DNA of 64,000 bases from an archaeon. Its GTDB lineage: Archaea > Thermoproteota > Nitrososphaeria > Nitrososphaerales > UBA183. The position numbers and the translations under genes were made by a program. Every line of letters begins with the position of its first letter. Within the stretch, counting starts at the first letter, position 1. Shown piece after piece: positions 18,623 to 26,551 of the stretch. The stretch lies in NCBI GenBank assembly GCA_021788415.1, contig JAJYKR010000001.1:392682-456681 (forward strand), written 5' to 3'. The notes beneath the pieces were generated by a model. That model ran no database searches. It saw only the letters and a list, made by a program, of their open reading frames with translations, and was not told where the DNA came from.

Positions 18623-20938
18623 GTGGTCGCGGCCAAGGAGCTGGAGGACGACGCGAAGAAGTACGCCTCCGAGGCGATCAGGCTCGACTCACAGGGGGCC
18701 CACGGCATGGCCATCCAGATGTACCAGAAGGCCATCTCCACCCTGGTGAAGCTGGTCCACCTCTACCCCGACTACAGGCTCAACAAGCAGTACACGGAGA
18801 GGGCCATGGCCTATCAGGAGAGGGTCAAGGCCATCCAGGCGGCCCACGGGCTGCTCCCTCCGGACTCGTCACAGGAGCCCGGCTGGACCCCGGGGACCGT
18901 GGTCGGGAAGCCCGGCTCGGGGGCACCGCCGACTTCGAGCCCCAACTCCCCTGCCGGCCCCCAGGTCGTGCAGCAGCTGAAGGCGTCCTTCAACGAGCTC
19001 GTGGTCACCGAGAAGCCTGACGTGAAGTGGGACGACGTCATCGGCCTGGAAGACTGCAAGCAGGCGATACGCGAGTCCATCGTATTCCCCTACCTGCGCC
19101 CAGACCTCTTCAAGCTCGGGTGGCCCAGGGGCATCCTCCTCTACGGCCCGCCAGGATGCTTTGACGAACAGACGGAGATCCTTACCAAGCGGGGATGGAA
19201 GAAATACACCGAACTGGCCGATGACGAGGTCGTGGCCACGCTCAACCCCGGCACGAACGAACTCGAGTACCACCCGATTGTACGAAAGATCCAATATCAT
19301 TACGAAGGAAAGATGTACCGCCTGGAGTCCACCCAGGTCAGCCTGATGGTCACGCCCGACCATCAGCTCTGGGTAGGGAAGAAGGCTCAGCAGGGCAAGG
19401 TGAAGTACGATTTTGCCCATCCAGGTGATGTGTTCGGAAGGAGCAACGGCGGCACTTACCCCTACTACAAGAAAGATGCCAAGTGGCGCGGCATCGACAG
19501 GGAATTCGTTCTTCTGCCCCAGCGCGAATCAGGGAGCGGGCCAAAACATGAGGAGATCAGGATACCCATGTCCGAATGGGCCCCGTTCTTCGGGCTTTGG
19601 CTTGCCGAGGGTTATACCGCCTACTGGGGAGGCAATTACCACGTCGGGATAAGGAACCTGGACCAGGACCTCCTCGACTTCGCATACGATAGCCTCAAGA
19701 AGTGGGGGCTCAACCCACATTACTCTTCAGACGGGCGCGTAACGGTCCTCAACAAGCAACTGTACGAGCTCCTCCGGCCGATCGGCGACAAATACACCAA
19801 GTACATTCCGGATGAAATCAAGGACCTGTCCCCCGCCCTCCTGCGGAGCATCCTGGAGTACTACGCGCGGGGCGATGGGACGCACGAGGTGGACGAAGCC
19901 GAGGTTGGCGCCACCAGGGTGCGTTGCCAAACTTCCTCGCCGCGCTTGCGGGACGACCTGATGGAAATCACCCTCAAGGCGGGCATGGCGTGCAACTATG
20001 TGGTCCACACGGATGCCGGTTCCACGGCCGCCATCGTAGGGGCGGATGGAAAGGAGAGGACGATAACTCGGACGACGGCCAACTACAGGCTGAGTATCCT
20101 ATATCGCAGAGGCGAAACGCGAGTCGACAAGCCCAGCATAGAGCAGTGGGAGGACTACTCGGGCATGGTCTGGGACGTGACTGTCCAGAACCACGTCATC
20201 TACGTCAGGCGCAACGGCAAGGCCGTATGGAGCGGCAACTGCGGGAAGACCATGGTCGCAGCTGCCACGGCCGCCGAGATCGACGGCTACTTCATCTCTG
20301 TCGACGCGGCCTCCATCATGAGCAAGTGGCTGGGGGAGGGGGAGAAGAACGTGGCCAAGCTCTTCGCCAACGCCAGGAAGATGCTGGGCGACAACAAGCC
20401 TGTCATAGTCTTCGTCGACGAGATCGACTCGCTCCTCGGGACCAGGGGCCAGGAGGTGGGGGGCGAGGTGAGGGTCAGGGACCAGTTCCTGAAGGAGACC
20501 GACGGCATCAACGACAAGGGGAAGAACCTCCACTTGTACGTCATCGGAGCCACCAACAAGCCGTGGTCCCTCGACCCTCCTTTCCTTCGCAGGTTCTCCA
20601 AGAGGATCCTGGTCCCCCTCCCGGACAACGACGCCCGCATGGCGCAGTTCAAGCTCTACACCGCGCCGCTCACCCTCGCGGAAGACGTCGAGCTTCCAAC
20701 CCTGGCCAAGCTCAGCGAAGGGTATTCGGGGAGCGACATCAAGGACATCTGCCAGGGGGTCCAGTTGAGGGTGGTCAGGGAGCTGTTCAAGTCCGGCAAC
20801 GCCCTCGACAAGGAGTCGTCCCCGCGCCCCATCGACCTGAGCGACTTCAAGGAGATAATGAGGACGAGGAAGCCTTCGGTGTCCCCCGACATGCTCCGGG
20901 CCTACCAGCAGTGGACGAACAATTTCAGCGCCCTCTAG
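18623..20938 (+). CDS. cdvC: Vps4-like AAA+ ATPase CdvC, interrupted in frame by an intein
   Basis: 771 codons that should give a 410-residue Vps4-type ATPase after protein splicing. The N-terminal MIT domain (residues 1-75) binds ESCRT-III tails; a Pro/Ser linker follows, then the AAA+ module starting at about residue 130 (WDDVIGLEDCKQAIRESIVF). The Walker A motif GPPG/CGKT is split between Gly178 and Cys540 by the intein. Walker B is VIVFVDEIDSLLG, and the sensor and second-region-of-homology segments (IGATNKPWSLDPPFLRRF) follow. The C-terminal Vps4 helix is present. The GTG at 18623 follows cdvB by 2 nt. It disassembles ESCRT-III filaments during division. Splicing must occur for any ATPase activity. 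Confidence 0.93.
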   Translation: MVAAKELEDDAKKYASEAIRLDSQGAHGMAIQMYQKAISTLVKLVHLYPDYRLNKQYTERAMAYQERVKAIQAAHGLLPPDSSQEPGWTPGTVVGKPGSGAPPTSSPNSPAGPQVVQQLKASFNELVVTEKPDVKWDDVIGLEDCKQAIRESIVFPYLRPDLFKLGWPRGILLYGPPGCFDEQTEILTKRGWKKYTELADDEVVATLNPGTNELEYHPIVRKIQYHYEGKMYRLESTQVSLMVTPDHQLWVGKKAQQGKVKYDFAHPGDVFGRSNGGTYPYYKKDAKWRGIDREFVLLPQRESGSGPKHEEIRIPMSEWAPFFGLWLAEGYTAYWGGNYHVGIRNLDQDLLDFAYDSLKKWGLNPHYSSDGRVTVLNKQLYELLRPIGDKYTKYIPDEIKDLSPALLRSILEYYARGDGTHEVDEAEVGATRVRCQTSSPRLRDDLMEITLKAGMACNYVVHTDAGSTAAIVGADGKERTITRTTANYRLSILYRRGETRVDKPSIEQWEDYSGMVWDVTVQNHVIYVRRNGKAVWSGNCGKTMVAAATAAEIDGYFISVDAASIMSKWLGEGEKNVAKLFANARKMLGDNKPVIVFVDEIDSLLGTRGQEVGGEVRVRDQFLKETDGINDKGKNLHLYVIGATNKPWSLDPPFLRRFSKRILVPLPDNDARMAQFKLYTAPLTLAEDVELPTLAKLSEGYSGSDIKDICQGVQLRVVRELFKSGNALDKESSPRPIDLSDFKEIMRTRKPSVSPDMLRAYQQWTNNFSAL
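19157..20239 (+). mobile_element. Intein with LAGLIDADG homing endonuclease inserted in CdvC P-loop
   Basis: A 361-residue insertion from Cys179 to Asn539 of the host frame. N-terminal splicing block A begins CFDEQTEILTKRGWKKYTEL; block B is LMVTPDHQLWV, with the conserved TxxH. Dodecapeptide endonuclease motifs are GLWLAEGYTAYW and ILEYYARGDGTH. The C-terminal splicing region is WDVTVQNHVIYVRRNGKAVW, then SGN, with Cys as the +1 extein residue. The penultimate residue is Gly rather than the usual His; other inteins with that change still splice. The DNA is visibly less G+C-rich and uses more A/T-ending codons than the flanking exteins, which suggests recent acquisition. Confidence 0.92.
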
Positions 20939-21142
20939 GCCGAGGACGCCCCGGGCCGCGGGCGGGTCACAGGAGGAAAAGCGGCCGGCTCTGGTTCGCT
21001 GCGGCTCCACACTCGGGGGTCGGCGTCGTCCCAGCGGCTGACGCCGGGGTCCGCATCGAGAGGGGCCCGCCGGCGGTATTATGGGTCAGGCATCCATAGG
21101 GCTTATAAGCAAACCCCGAACGCCGCCGACCCATAGAGTCAT

Positions 21143-21502
21143 ATGGAGTTCGAGAAACTAACCCTTGAAGTGGGCGCCGCCAAGGCGGGGCTCAAGCCGG
21201 TCACCCCTCGCACCGTCCAGGGGGAGTCAGGGGTAGTCCACTCCTTCAACCTCCTCTTCTCCGACGGGCGCCGGCTGTACGCCTTCGACATCTACGACTC
21301 GGTCACAGACATCGAGGCTGTAAAGTCCTACGCCAAGAAGCTGGACACCGGGTGCTCTGTCAGCATCGTCTGCCCGGCGGACAGGGTGACGGCCGAGGCG
21401 GGCCAGCTCGCGCTGAGCTACGGCCTCAGGGTCCTCACCCCCGAAGTCGCGGGCGCGTTCTTCTCCCTGGAGAGGCCCGCCCCCAGAAGCGCGCTGGGCT
21501 AG
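21143..21502 (+). CDS. Conserved-looking hypothetical protein, 119 residues
   Basis: I do not recognise this family with confidence. The product is a small soluble alpha/beta protein: a beta hairpin (VVHSFNLLFSDGRRLYAFDI), a helix (DIEAVKSYAKKLDTG), a strand (SVSIVCPADRV) and a last helix-strand unit (AGQLALSYGLRVLTPEVAGAF). The layout recalls restriction-endonuclease-like sensor folds, but no catalytic D-(E/Q)xK is evident. The ATG at 21143 is about 37 nt after TATA-like CTTATAAGC. The AspRS-like gene follows 42 nt later on the same strand. A short ATP- or nucleic-acid-related role is only a guess. Confidence 0.6.
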   Translation: MEFEKLTLEVGAAKAGLKPVTPRTVQGESGVVHSFNLLFSDGRRLYAFDIYDSVTDIEAVKSYAKKLDTGCSVSIVCPADRVTAEAGQLALSYGLRVLTPEVAGAFFSLERPAPRSALG

Positions 21503-21544
21503 GCCCATCGAATCTATTTCTACCGCCGCGACGAGCCCCTGCCA

Positions 21545-22858
21545 TTGCAAGAGCCGTTCTCCCCCGCTGACCTCAAGGCCAGGATAGGAAGGCAGGTGCG
21601 CCTCGAAGGCTGGGTCCACGACGTCCGGGCCCTCGGGGGGATCAGCTTCGTCCTGATCCGCAACTCCAGGGGGGTGGTCCAGCTCGCGGTCCCGAAGAAG
21701 GCTGTCCCCCCAGAGCTCTTCGCCCTGGTCGCCGGGCTCCGCCAGGAGGACGTCATCTCGTGCCTGGGCGAGGTGAAGGAGAGCAAGGCGGCGCGCCTGG
21801 GCTTCGAGATACTCCCGTCGTCGGTCGAGGTCATCGCCCGGTCCGCGGCCCCGCTCCCCCTGGACCCCAGGGGGGTCACCCCGGCGTCCCTGGACACCCG
21901 CCTCGAGTGGAGGTCCCTGGAGCTCCGCAGGCCCGAGACGGCCGCGGTCTTCATCATACAGAACGCCCTGGTGCAGGGGTTCGAGGACTACCTCCAGGGG
22001 CGGGGCTTCATCCGCGCCTTCACCCCGAGCATAATCGGGGGGGTGTCCGAAGGGGGGTCGGAGGTCTTCAAGCTCGACTACTACGGCAGGGAGGCCTTCC
22101 TAAGGCAGGACCCGCAGCTTCACAGGCAGCTCACCATAGCCGGGGGCTTCGACCGCGTCTACGACCTGGGGACCAACTGGAGGGCCGAGCTGTCCCACAC
22201 CCCGCGCCACCTGAGCGAGCACAGGACCATAGCCCCGGAGATGGGGTTCATCGCCGATGAGAGGGATGTGATGCGCCTCGAGGAGGAGATGCTGGTCCAC
22301 GGCATAGAGAACGCGCTGAAGCGCTGTCCCGACGAGCTGGCCGTCCTGAAGAAGGACCTGACGCTGCCGAAGATCCCCTTCCCAGAGATCGACTTCCCCG
22401 ACGTCTACGGGATACTGGAATCCAAGGGGAAGAAGCTCCCCAGGGGGGAGGACCTCGACGAAGAGTCCAAGGACCTCCTCGCATCCTACGCCAGGGACGA
22501 GCTGGGCTCCGAGTACTACTTCGTCAACCGCTTCCCCTCGGAGCCCAAGCCATTCTACATCATGAGGTACGACGACGACCCGAATTTCGCCCGGTCCACA
22601 GACTTCTTCCTCGGGAGCCTGGAGCTCTCCTCCGGGGGGCAACGGGAGCACCGCCACGAGAAGGTCATGGCCCAGCTCAGGGAGAAGGGGATGGACGCAA
22701 AGTCCCTCGAATGGTTCACCGAGCCGTTCCGCTACGGTGTCCCGCCCCACGGCGGCTTCTCCTTCGGCATCGAGCGGTTCACCGCGAAGCTCCTGGGGAT
22801 CGAGAACGTCAAGGAGGCTGTCCTCTTCCCGAGGGACCCGGAAAGGCTGCAGCCCTAG
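21545..22858 (+). CDS. aspS: Aspartyl-tRNA synthetase-like class IIb enzyme (divergent active site)
   Basis: 437 residues: an N-terminal OB-fold anticodon-binding domain (LEGWVHDVRALGGISFVLIR) and a class II core with motif 2 (NWRAELSHTPRHLSEH) and motif 3 (YGVPPHGGFSFGIERF, ending AVLFPRDPERLQP). Overall order and length match archaeal AspRS. Several positions differ from what I expect: FLRQDPQLHRQ in place of the usual AQSPQLYKQ block that contacts the amino acid, and GFSFGIERF instead of GLGLERL. It may be a divergent AspRS, a non-discriminating form, or an Asn-related paralogue. The start is TTG at 21545. Confidence 0.75.
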   Translation: MQEPFSPADLKARIGRQVRLEGWVHDVRALGGISFVLIRNSRGVVQLAVPKKAVPPELFALVAGLRQEDVISCLGEVKESKAARLGFEILPSSVEVIARSAAPLPLDPRGVTPASLDTRLEWRSLELRRPETAAVFIIQNALVQGFEDYLQGRGFIRAFTPSIIGGVSEGGSEVFKLDYYGREAFLRQDPQLHRQLTIAGGFDRVYDLGTNWRAELSHTPRHLSEHRTIAPEMGFIADERDVMRLEEEMLVHGIENALKRCPDELAVLKKDLTLPKIPFPEIDFPDVYGILESKGKKLPRGEDLDEESKDLLASYARDELGSEYYFVNRFPSEPKPFYIMRYDDDPNFARSTDFFLGSLELSSGGQREHRHEKVMAQLREKGMDAKSLEWFTEPFRYGVPPHGGFSFGIERFTAKLLGIENVKEAVLFPRDPERLQP

Positions 22859-22918
22859 GCGCCCAGCCCAGGAAGGACGCTCCCTCCCCAGGCGTCGACG
22901 GCGAACGCTGACCGCCGG

Positions 22919-23455
22919 TCACGAATAGAGGCTGGCCGCGACCTCGCGCTCCGTCTCCACCAGCAGGTCTATCCCCCTGGCGCGCTTGACCGCGTCCCTG
23001 AGCTTGTCGAAGTCCCCGATCCTCCTCTCGCTCCTCTTGGCAGGGACCACCACCTTCGTCTTCTTCTCCCCGTCCGGGAGCCAGACGGTGTTGACCGTGA
23101 GCACCTTGGCCGGGTAGAATATCTCCTCCAGGAACTGCCTGTCGCTCACCCCCGCTCCGACGAGGTAGGCCTTCCCCTTCAGCGCCCCCTCCAGCTCCTC
23201 GTGAAGCCGGGGGTTCGACCTCAGGGCCGCCATGTCCGACTGCTCGAACTCCATCACGTAGGACCCCTTCGCTTCCGAGGCGCGCTTCAGGGTGACCTTG
23301 GCGAGCTCCGGGAACCGGTCCGCCAGCCCCGCCACCGCCTTGGAAGCTTCGACGTCCGCCTTCGATATCTCCCCCTTCGCCAGCCTCGACTCGCAGTTCC
23401 CGCAGAGTATCCCTGTCTTAGCGTCGAAAGCGCAGATGGGGAGCTTCGGCTGCAT
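22919..23455 (-). CDS. NusA-like / KH-domain RNA-binding protein with N-terminal Cys motif
   Basis: A 178-residue protein that begins with a short Cys-containing module (CAFDAKTGILCGNCESRL, residues 8-25). A helix-rich stretch and an alpha/beta core follow (YLVGAGVSDRQFLEEIFYPA, then VLTVNTVWLPDG) of the sort annotated as NusA-like transcription factor in Thaumarchaeota. The C-terminus is helical. The ATG at 23455 is 29 nt after the minus-strand TATA box TTTTTTATG, so the mRNA is probably leaderless. Alba lies next upstream on the same strand but has its own promoter. The RNA-binding role is inferred from the family resemblance. Confidence 0.65.
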   Translation of the reverse strand: MQPKLPICAFDAKTGILCGNCESRLAKGEISKADVEASKAVAGLADRFPELAKVTLKRASEAKGSYVMEFEQSDMAALRSNPRLHEELEGALKGKAYLVGAGVSDRQFLEEIFYPAKVLTVNTVWLPDGEKKTKVVVPAKRSERRIGDFDKLRDAVKRARGIDLLVETEREVAASLYS

Positions 23456-23598
23456 CTCTGAGAATGCTCCGCTATGCGCGCATAAAAAATGTTCGGAGGC
23501 CGGTCATCTGGGGCGCCTTCCTGGCGCCTCGGCGGCCTCACAGCTCCCGCTGGCTCACGGGCCTGTAGCGGGGCTTCCCCTCGCCGTCTCCTGGGCTT

Positions 23599-23940
23599 CT
23601 ACTTCGCGAGCTTGATCTCTATGGAGGAGACGTTGCTCATGCCACCGGTCATGGTGCTCTTGACCTGCTCCGTGTTGATGGCGATGTTCTGCACACGGAC
23701 GTCTGTGGCGAACCTCTTCGTCAGCACCTGGGCCACGTCGACCGCCCGCGAGATCGCTCTTCCTCGAGCTTTCACGGTGACCGGGTTGGACCCATTGTTG
23801 ATCTGCGTCAGGACGGCAAGAACGTAGTTCAAGCCACCGAACGAAGGGTGTACCTTCTATTCGTTTGTGGGCTTCTTGCCGACGTAGATCGTGTTTGGTT
23901 CGCGTGGTTGCATTTCTTCGTGTTCTGGTTGGTTGGCCAT
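23599..23940 (-). CDS. alba: Alba chromatin protein, interrupted by a 33-nt intron-like insertion
   Basis: Alba binds DNA and RNA as a dimer and is a major archaeal chromatin protein. The gene reads from ATG at 23940: 25 codons ending GKKPT, then AAC GAA TAG, an in-frame stop. The rest of Alba resumes at NYVLAVLTQINNG (23829 down), with KARGRAISRAVDVAQVL and the C-terminal VSSIEIKLAK. If 23832-23864 is removed, the joined sequence reads GKKPTMNYVLAVLTQ, the expected Alba core, giving 102 residues. The promoter (GATAAATAG, plus 23963-23971) lies 27 nt before the ATG, so transcription begins at the true start. TTG at 23832 could start a 77-residue N-truncated form, but that would lack strand 1. 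Confidence 0.9.
23832..23864 (-). other. Probable archaeal bulge-helix-bulge (BHB) intron in alba mRNA, 33 nt
   Basis: In mRNA sense the region folds as CCAC-AAA-CGAA ... UUCG-GUGG-CUU. The 4-bp central helix CCAC/GUGG is flanked by a 3-nt bulge AAA on the 5' strand and a 3-nt bulge CUU on the 3' strand. The intron-side helix CGAA/UUCG continues into GAAGG/CCUUC. This is the geometry cut by archaeal splicing endonuclease, after the second bulge base on each side. Those cuts give exon 1 ending ACA-A and exon 2 starting TG-AAC, which rebuilds ACA ATG AAC. Farther out, exon bases GGCAAGAA and UUCUUGCC can pair (8 bp), although an asymmetric internal loop separates them from the core. Splicing itself is inferred. 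Confidence 0.85.
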
Positions 23941-23962
23941 TGGACTCGATGTCTTTCACGGC

Positions 23963-23971
23963 CTATTTATC
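23963..23971 (-). promoter_or_regulatory. TATA box of alba
   Basis: GATAAATAG on the minus strand, centred 27 nt before the alba ATG at 23940, which implies a leaderless transcript starting at or next to that ATG. This matters because it places transcription upstream of the interruption and shows that the 5' exon belongs to the expressed gene. Confidence 0.7.
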
Positions 23972-24131
23972 CGCTATGAATGAAAGGTCTATCTCAAGCC
24001 CCGGCGTCGACCCGAAGCCGGGATCAGGCTCCGCCCTGGCCCGGGAGGGGGTGAGCCCGGGGCCGGCCTCCGCCCCGTCGGACGAGGGTCCCGGCGCTAA
24101 GTTTAATCCCCATGTCATCGGCGCGCCTGCT

Positions 24132-25229
24132 ATGCGCCTATACGAGTATCAGGCGAAGGAGCTCTTCAGGGAGTACGGCCTCCCGGTCCCCCTGTCCGTC
24201 CTTGCCAGGGACCCGGCCGAGGTGAAGGGGGCCTTCGCGTCGCTAAAGCCCCCGGTCGCCGTGAAGTCGCAGGTCCTGGCGGGGGGGAGGGGGAAGGCAG
24301 GGGGCATCGCACTGGTGGACGGGCCGGACAAGGCCGAGGCCGAGGCGAAGAGGATCTTCGCGCTCCCCATCGGAGGGGAGAGGCCCGCCGCGCTGCTGGT
24401 CGAGGAAGCTTACCCTCACGACTCTGAGATGTACCTCTCGGTGACCCTCGACAGGGGGGAGAGGTCCTTCGTGGCCATCGCGGCCAGCGCGGGAGGGATC
24501 GAGGTGGAGTCCCTCTCCGGCAAGGTGGTGCGCAGGGTCCCGGTCGACGGCATCGACGAGAAGTTCGCGAAGGACGTCGCCTCGGAGCTGAAGCTCCAGG
24601 GTGCCCAGGCCGCCCAGTTCGCCAAGATACTGCTTTCGCTCGAGCGCCTCGCGAGGGAGAAGGAGTGCGAGCTCGCCGAGATCAACCCCGTCGCCGTGGG
24701 GAAGGACGGGACCCTCCTCCCACTGGACGCCAAGGTGATCGTCGACGACAACGCCCTCTTCCGCCACCCAGAGTTCTCCAAGCTCCACCCCGAGGACGAG
24801 TTCGAGGGGGAGGCGTCGCGCCAGGGCTTCGCCTTCGTCAGGCTGGACGGGGACGTCGCCGTGGTGGGGAACGGGGCCGGGCTGGTCCTTTCGACCCTCG
24901 ACCTGGTCGGGGACGCGGGAGGGAAGCCCGCATGCTTCCTGGACCTGGGCGGGGGGGCACAGCAGGACAGGGTCGAGGCGGCGATCCGACTGGTCAACAG
25001 GCTCCCAGGGGCGAGCAGGATACTGGTCAACATCTACGGGGGGATCACCCGCAGCACCGACGTCGCCGCCGGGATCAAGGCCGTGATATCCGAGGGGGGG
25101 ATGAAGCCCATCTACGCCAGGGTCAGCGGCGCCGAGGAGGAGGCAGCCCGCCAGATGCTGGCGGGGACGGCGGTCAGGATGTACAAGACCGCCCCGGAGG
25201 CGGTGGCAGCGGTGGTGAAAGGGGCATGA
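24132..25229 (+). CDS. sucC: Succinyl-CoA synthetase beta subunit (ADP-forming type)
   Basis: 365 residues. ATP-grasp N-terminal domain (LYEYQAKELFREYGLPVP, KSQVLAGGRGKAGGI) and the CoA-ligase-like C-terminal domain (FLDLGGGAQQDRV, LVNIYGGITRSTDVA) are both complete. With the alpha subunit it interconverts succinyl-CoA and succinate with substrate-level phosphorylation, in the TCA or a related cycle. The ATG at 24132 is exactly 27 nt after TATA-like GTTTAATC, so the longer upstream reading is discarded. The stop overlaps the sucD start (ATGA), which indicates translational coupling. Confidence 0.95.
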   Translation: MRLYEYQAKELFREYGLPVPLSVLARDPAEVKGAFASLKPPVAVKSQVLAGGRGKAGGIALVDGPDKAEAEAKRIFALPIGGERPAALLVEEAYPHDSEMYLSVTLDRGERSFVAIAASAGGIEVESLSGKVVRRVPVDGIDEKFAKDVASELKLQGAQAAQFAKILLSLERLAREKECELAEINPVAVGKDGTLLPLDAKVIVDDNALFRHPEFSKLHPEDEFEGEASRQGFAFVRLDGDVAVVGNGAGLVLSTLDLVGDAGGKPACFLDLGGGAQQDRVEAAIRLVNRLPGASRILVNIYGGITRSTDVAAGIKAVISEGGMKPIYARVSGAEEEAARQMLAGTAVRMYKTAPEAVAAVVKGA

Positions 25230-26098
25230 TTCTCCCCAGGAAAGGAGACCCAGTCGTCGTGCAGAACATGCCCGGGAGGTACGGGCGGCTCCACACCAGG
25301 CTGATGCTCGACTACGGGACCAACGTCGCCGCGGGGGCGGCTCCGGGGAAGGGGGGCCAGTCGGTGGAAGGGGTCCCGGTCTACGACACCGTGGCCGAGG
25401 CCGTGGCCAAGACAGGCGCGAAGGCGTCCATCTGCTTCGTCCCGGCCGAGTACACCCTGGCGGCGGGGAAGGAGGCCCTCGACGCCGGCATCAAGCTGCT
25501 CGTGATAATCACGGAGCACGTCCCTGTCAGGGACGAGCTCAGGCTGGTCCAGCTGGCCCAGGGCAAGGGGGCGTCCATCATAGGGCCCAACTGCCCCGGG
25601 ATCATCATCCCCTCGCAGAAGGCCAAGCTCGGGATCATGCCAGCCCCGTCCTTCTCGCCGGGGAACGTCGCCCTCTACTCCAGGAGCGGCACCCTCACCT
25701 ACGAGATCGCCGGGCAGCTGACGGCCGCCGGCTACGGCCAGTCCCTGGCGGTGGGGATCGGGGGGGACCCGGTCAACGGGACCACCTCCATCGAGTGGAT
25801 GGACCACGTCCAGGGGATGGACGACACCGAGGCGGTGGTGATAGTGGGGGAGATAGGCGGGGACGCGGAGGAGCGCCTCGCCAGGCACATACAGAAGTCG
25901 GGGTACAAGAAGCCCATAGTCGGGTACATCGCCGGGAGGCACGCCCCCAAGGAGAAGAAGATGGGGCACGCCGGGGCGATAATCTACGGCGACTACGGCA
26001 CCGCCGACTCGAAGATACGGGCGCTGACCGCGGCCGGGGTGAAGGTGGCGAAGACCCCCATGGAGGTCCCGGGGCTCGTCAGCCAGGCCCTGGGCTGA
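25226..26098 (+). CDS. sucD: Succinyl-CoA synthetase alpha subunit
   Basis: 290 residues with the CoA-binding Rossmann domain near the N-terminus (GRYGRLHTRLMLDYGTNVAA), the ligase signature (IIGPNCPGIIIP) and the phosphohistidine site KMGHAGAIIYG; the His is transiently phosphorylated during catalysis. SIEWMDHVQGMDDTEAV is also typical of the family. The ATG overlaps the sucC stop by 3 nt, so the two subunits are made from one message. Length is normal. The eL40 gene follows 55 nt later with its own TATA-like box. Confidence 0.95.
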   Translation: MILPRKGDPVVVQNMPGRYGRLHTRLMLDYGTNVAAGAAPGKGGQSVEGVPVYDTVAEAVAKTGAKASICFVPAEYTLAAGKEALDAGIKLLVIITEHVPVRDELRLVQLAQGKGASIIGPNCPGIIIPSQKAKLGIMPAPSFSPGNVALYSRSGTLTYEIAGQLTAAGYGQSLAVGIGGDPVNGTTSIEWMDHVQGMDDTEAVVIVGEIGGDAEERLARHIQKSGYKKPIVGYIAGRHAPKEKKMGHAGAIIYGDYGTADSKIRALTAAGVKVAKTPMEVPGLVSQALG

Positions 26099-26153
26099 GC
26101 GGCCGCCCACCGAAAACTTATAGTCGGGACTCGGAAGGCGGAGCGAAGTCGCC

Positions 26154-26321
26154 ATGCCCATAGCAGACGCCGCCAAGAAGCAGATAGCCCAGAAGAGGAG
26201 GCTCTTCCTCCAGGTCTGCCTGAGGTGCGGCGCCCGGAACCCCCTCAACGCCGACAGGTGCAGGAAGTGCAAGTCCTCGGACCTCAGGCTGAAGAACAGG
26301 TCCGTGGGGCTGAAGAAGTAG
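26154..26321 (+). CDS. rpl40e: Large-subunit ribosomal protein eL40
   Basis: A 55-residue basic protein: MPIADAAKKQIAQKRRLFLQ, then a four-Cys zinc ribbon VCLRCGARNPLNADRCRKCK, and a tail ending RSVGLKK. This is the archaeal form of eL40, without the ubiquitin fusion found in eukaryotes. It binds the large subunit near the GTPase-associated region. The ATG at 26154 is about 34 nt after AACTTATAG, so a short leader is possible. The 230 nt between its stop and the next gene show no other feature apart from the next gene's TATA-like box. Confidence 0.93.
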   Translation: MPIADAAKKQIAQKRRLFLQVCLRCGARNPLNADRCRKCKSSDLRLKNRSVGLKK

Positions 26322-26551
26322 CCGCGGCCCTCCGAGACACCGGCCGTCCCAAGGGTCCCCCCGGGGCAGCGTCCCCTCCATCGTCTCACCAGCGGCTGTG
26401 TCGCGTGTTTCACACCCCCCTCCGTCGCCAGGGTCGCCTGGGGCCGAGGATGGCCGCCCAGACCCTCCCCAGTGGCTAGGGTCGGCTCCAGCCTGGAGCG
26501 GGAGGGCGCTTCAAGGCCTTAAATGGCGTCCCCCTTCGGCGGAACTCGTCT

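Noticed and set aside
23599..23832. Alba starting at TTG 23832 as a complete shorter gene
   Set aside because: It would lack the first beta strand and GKKP segment, which are encoded just upstream behind a well-placed promoter.
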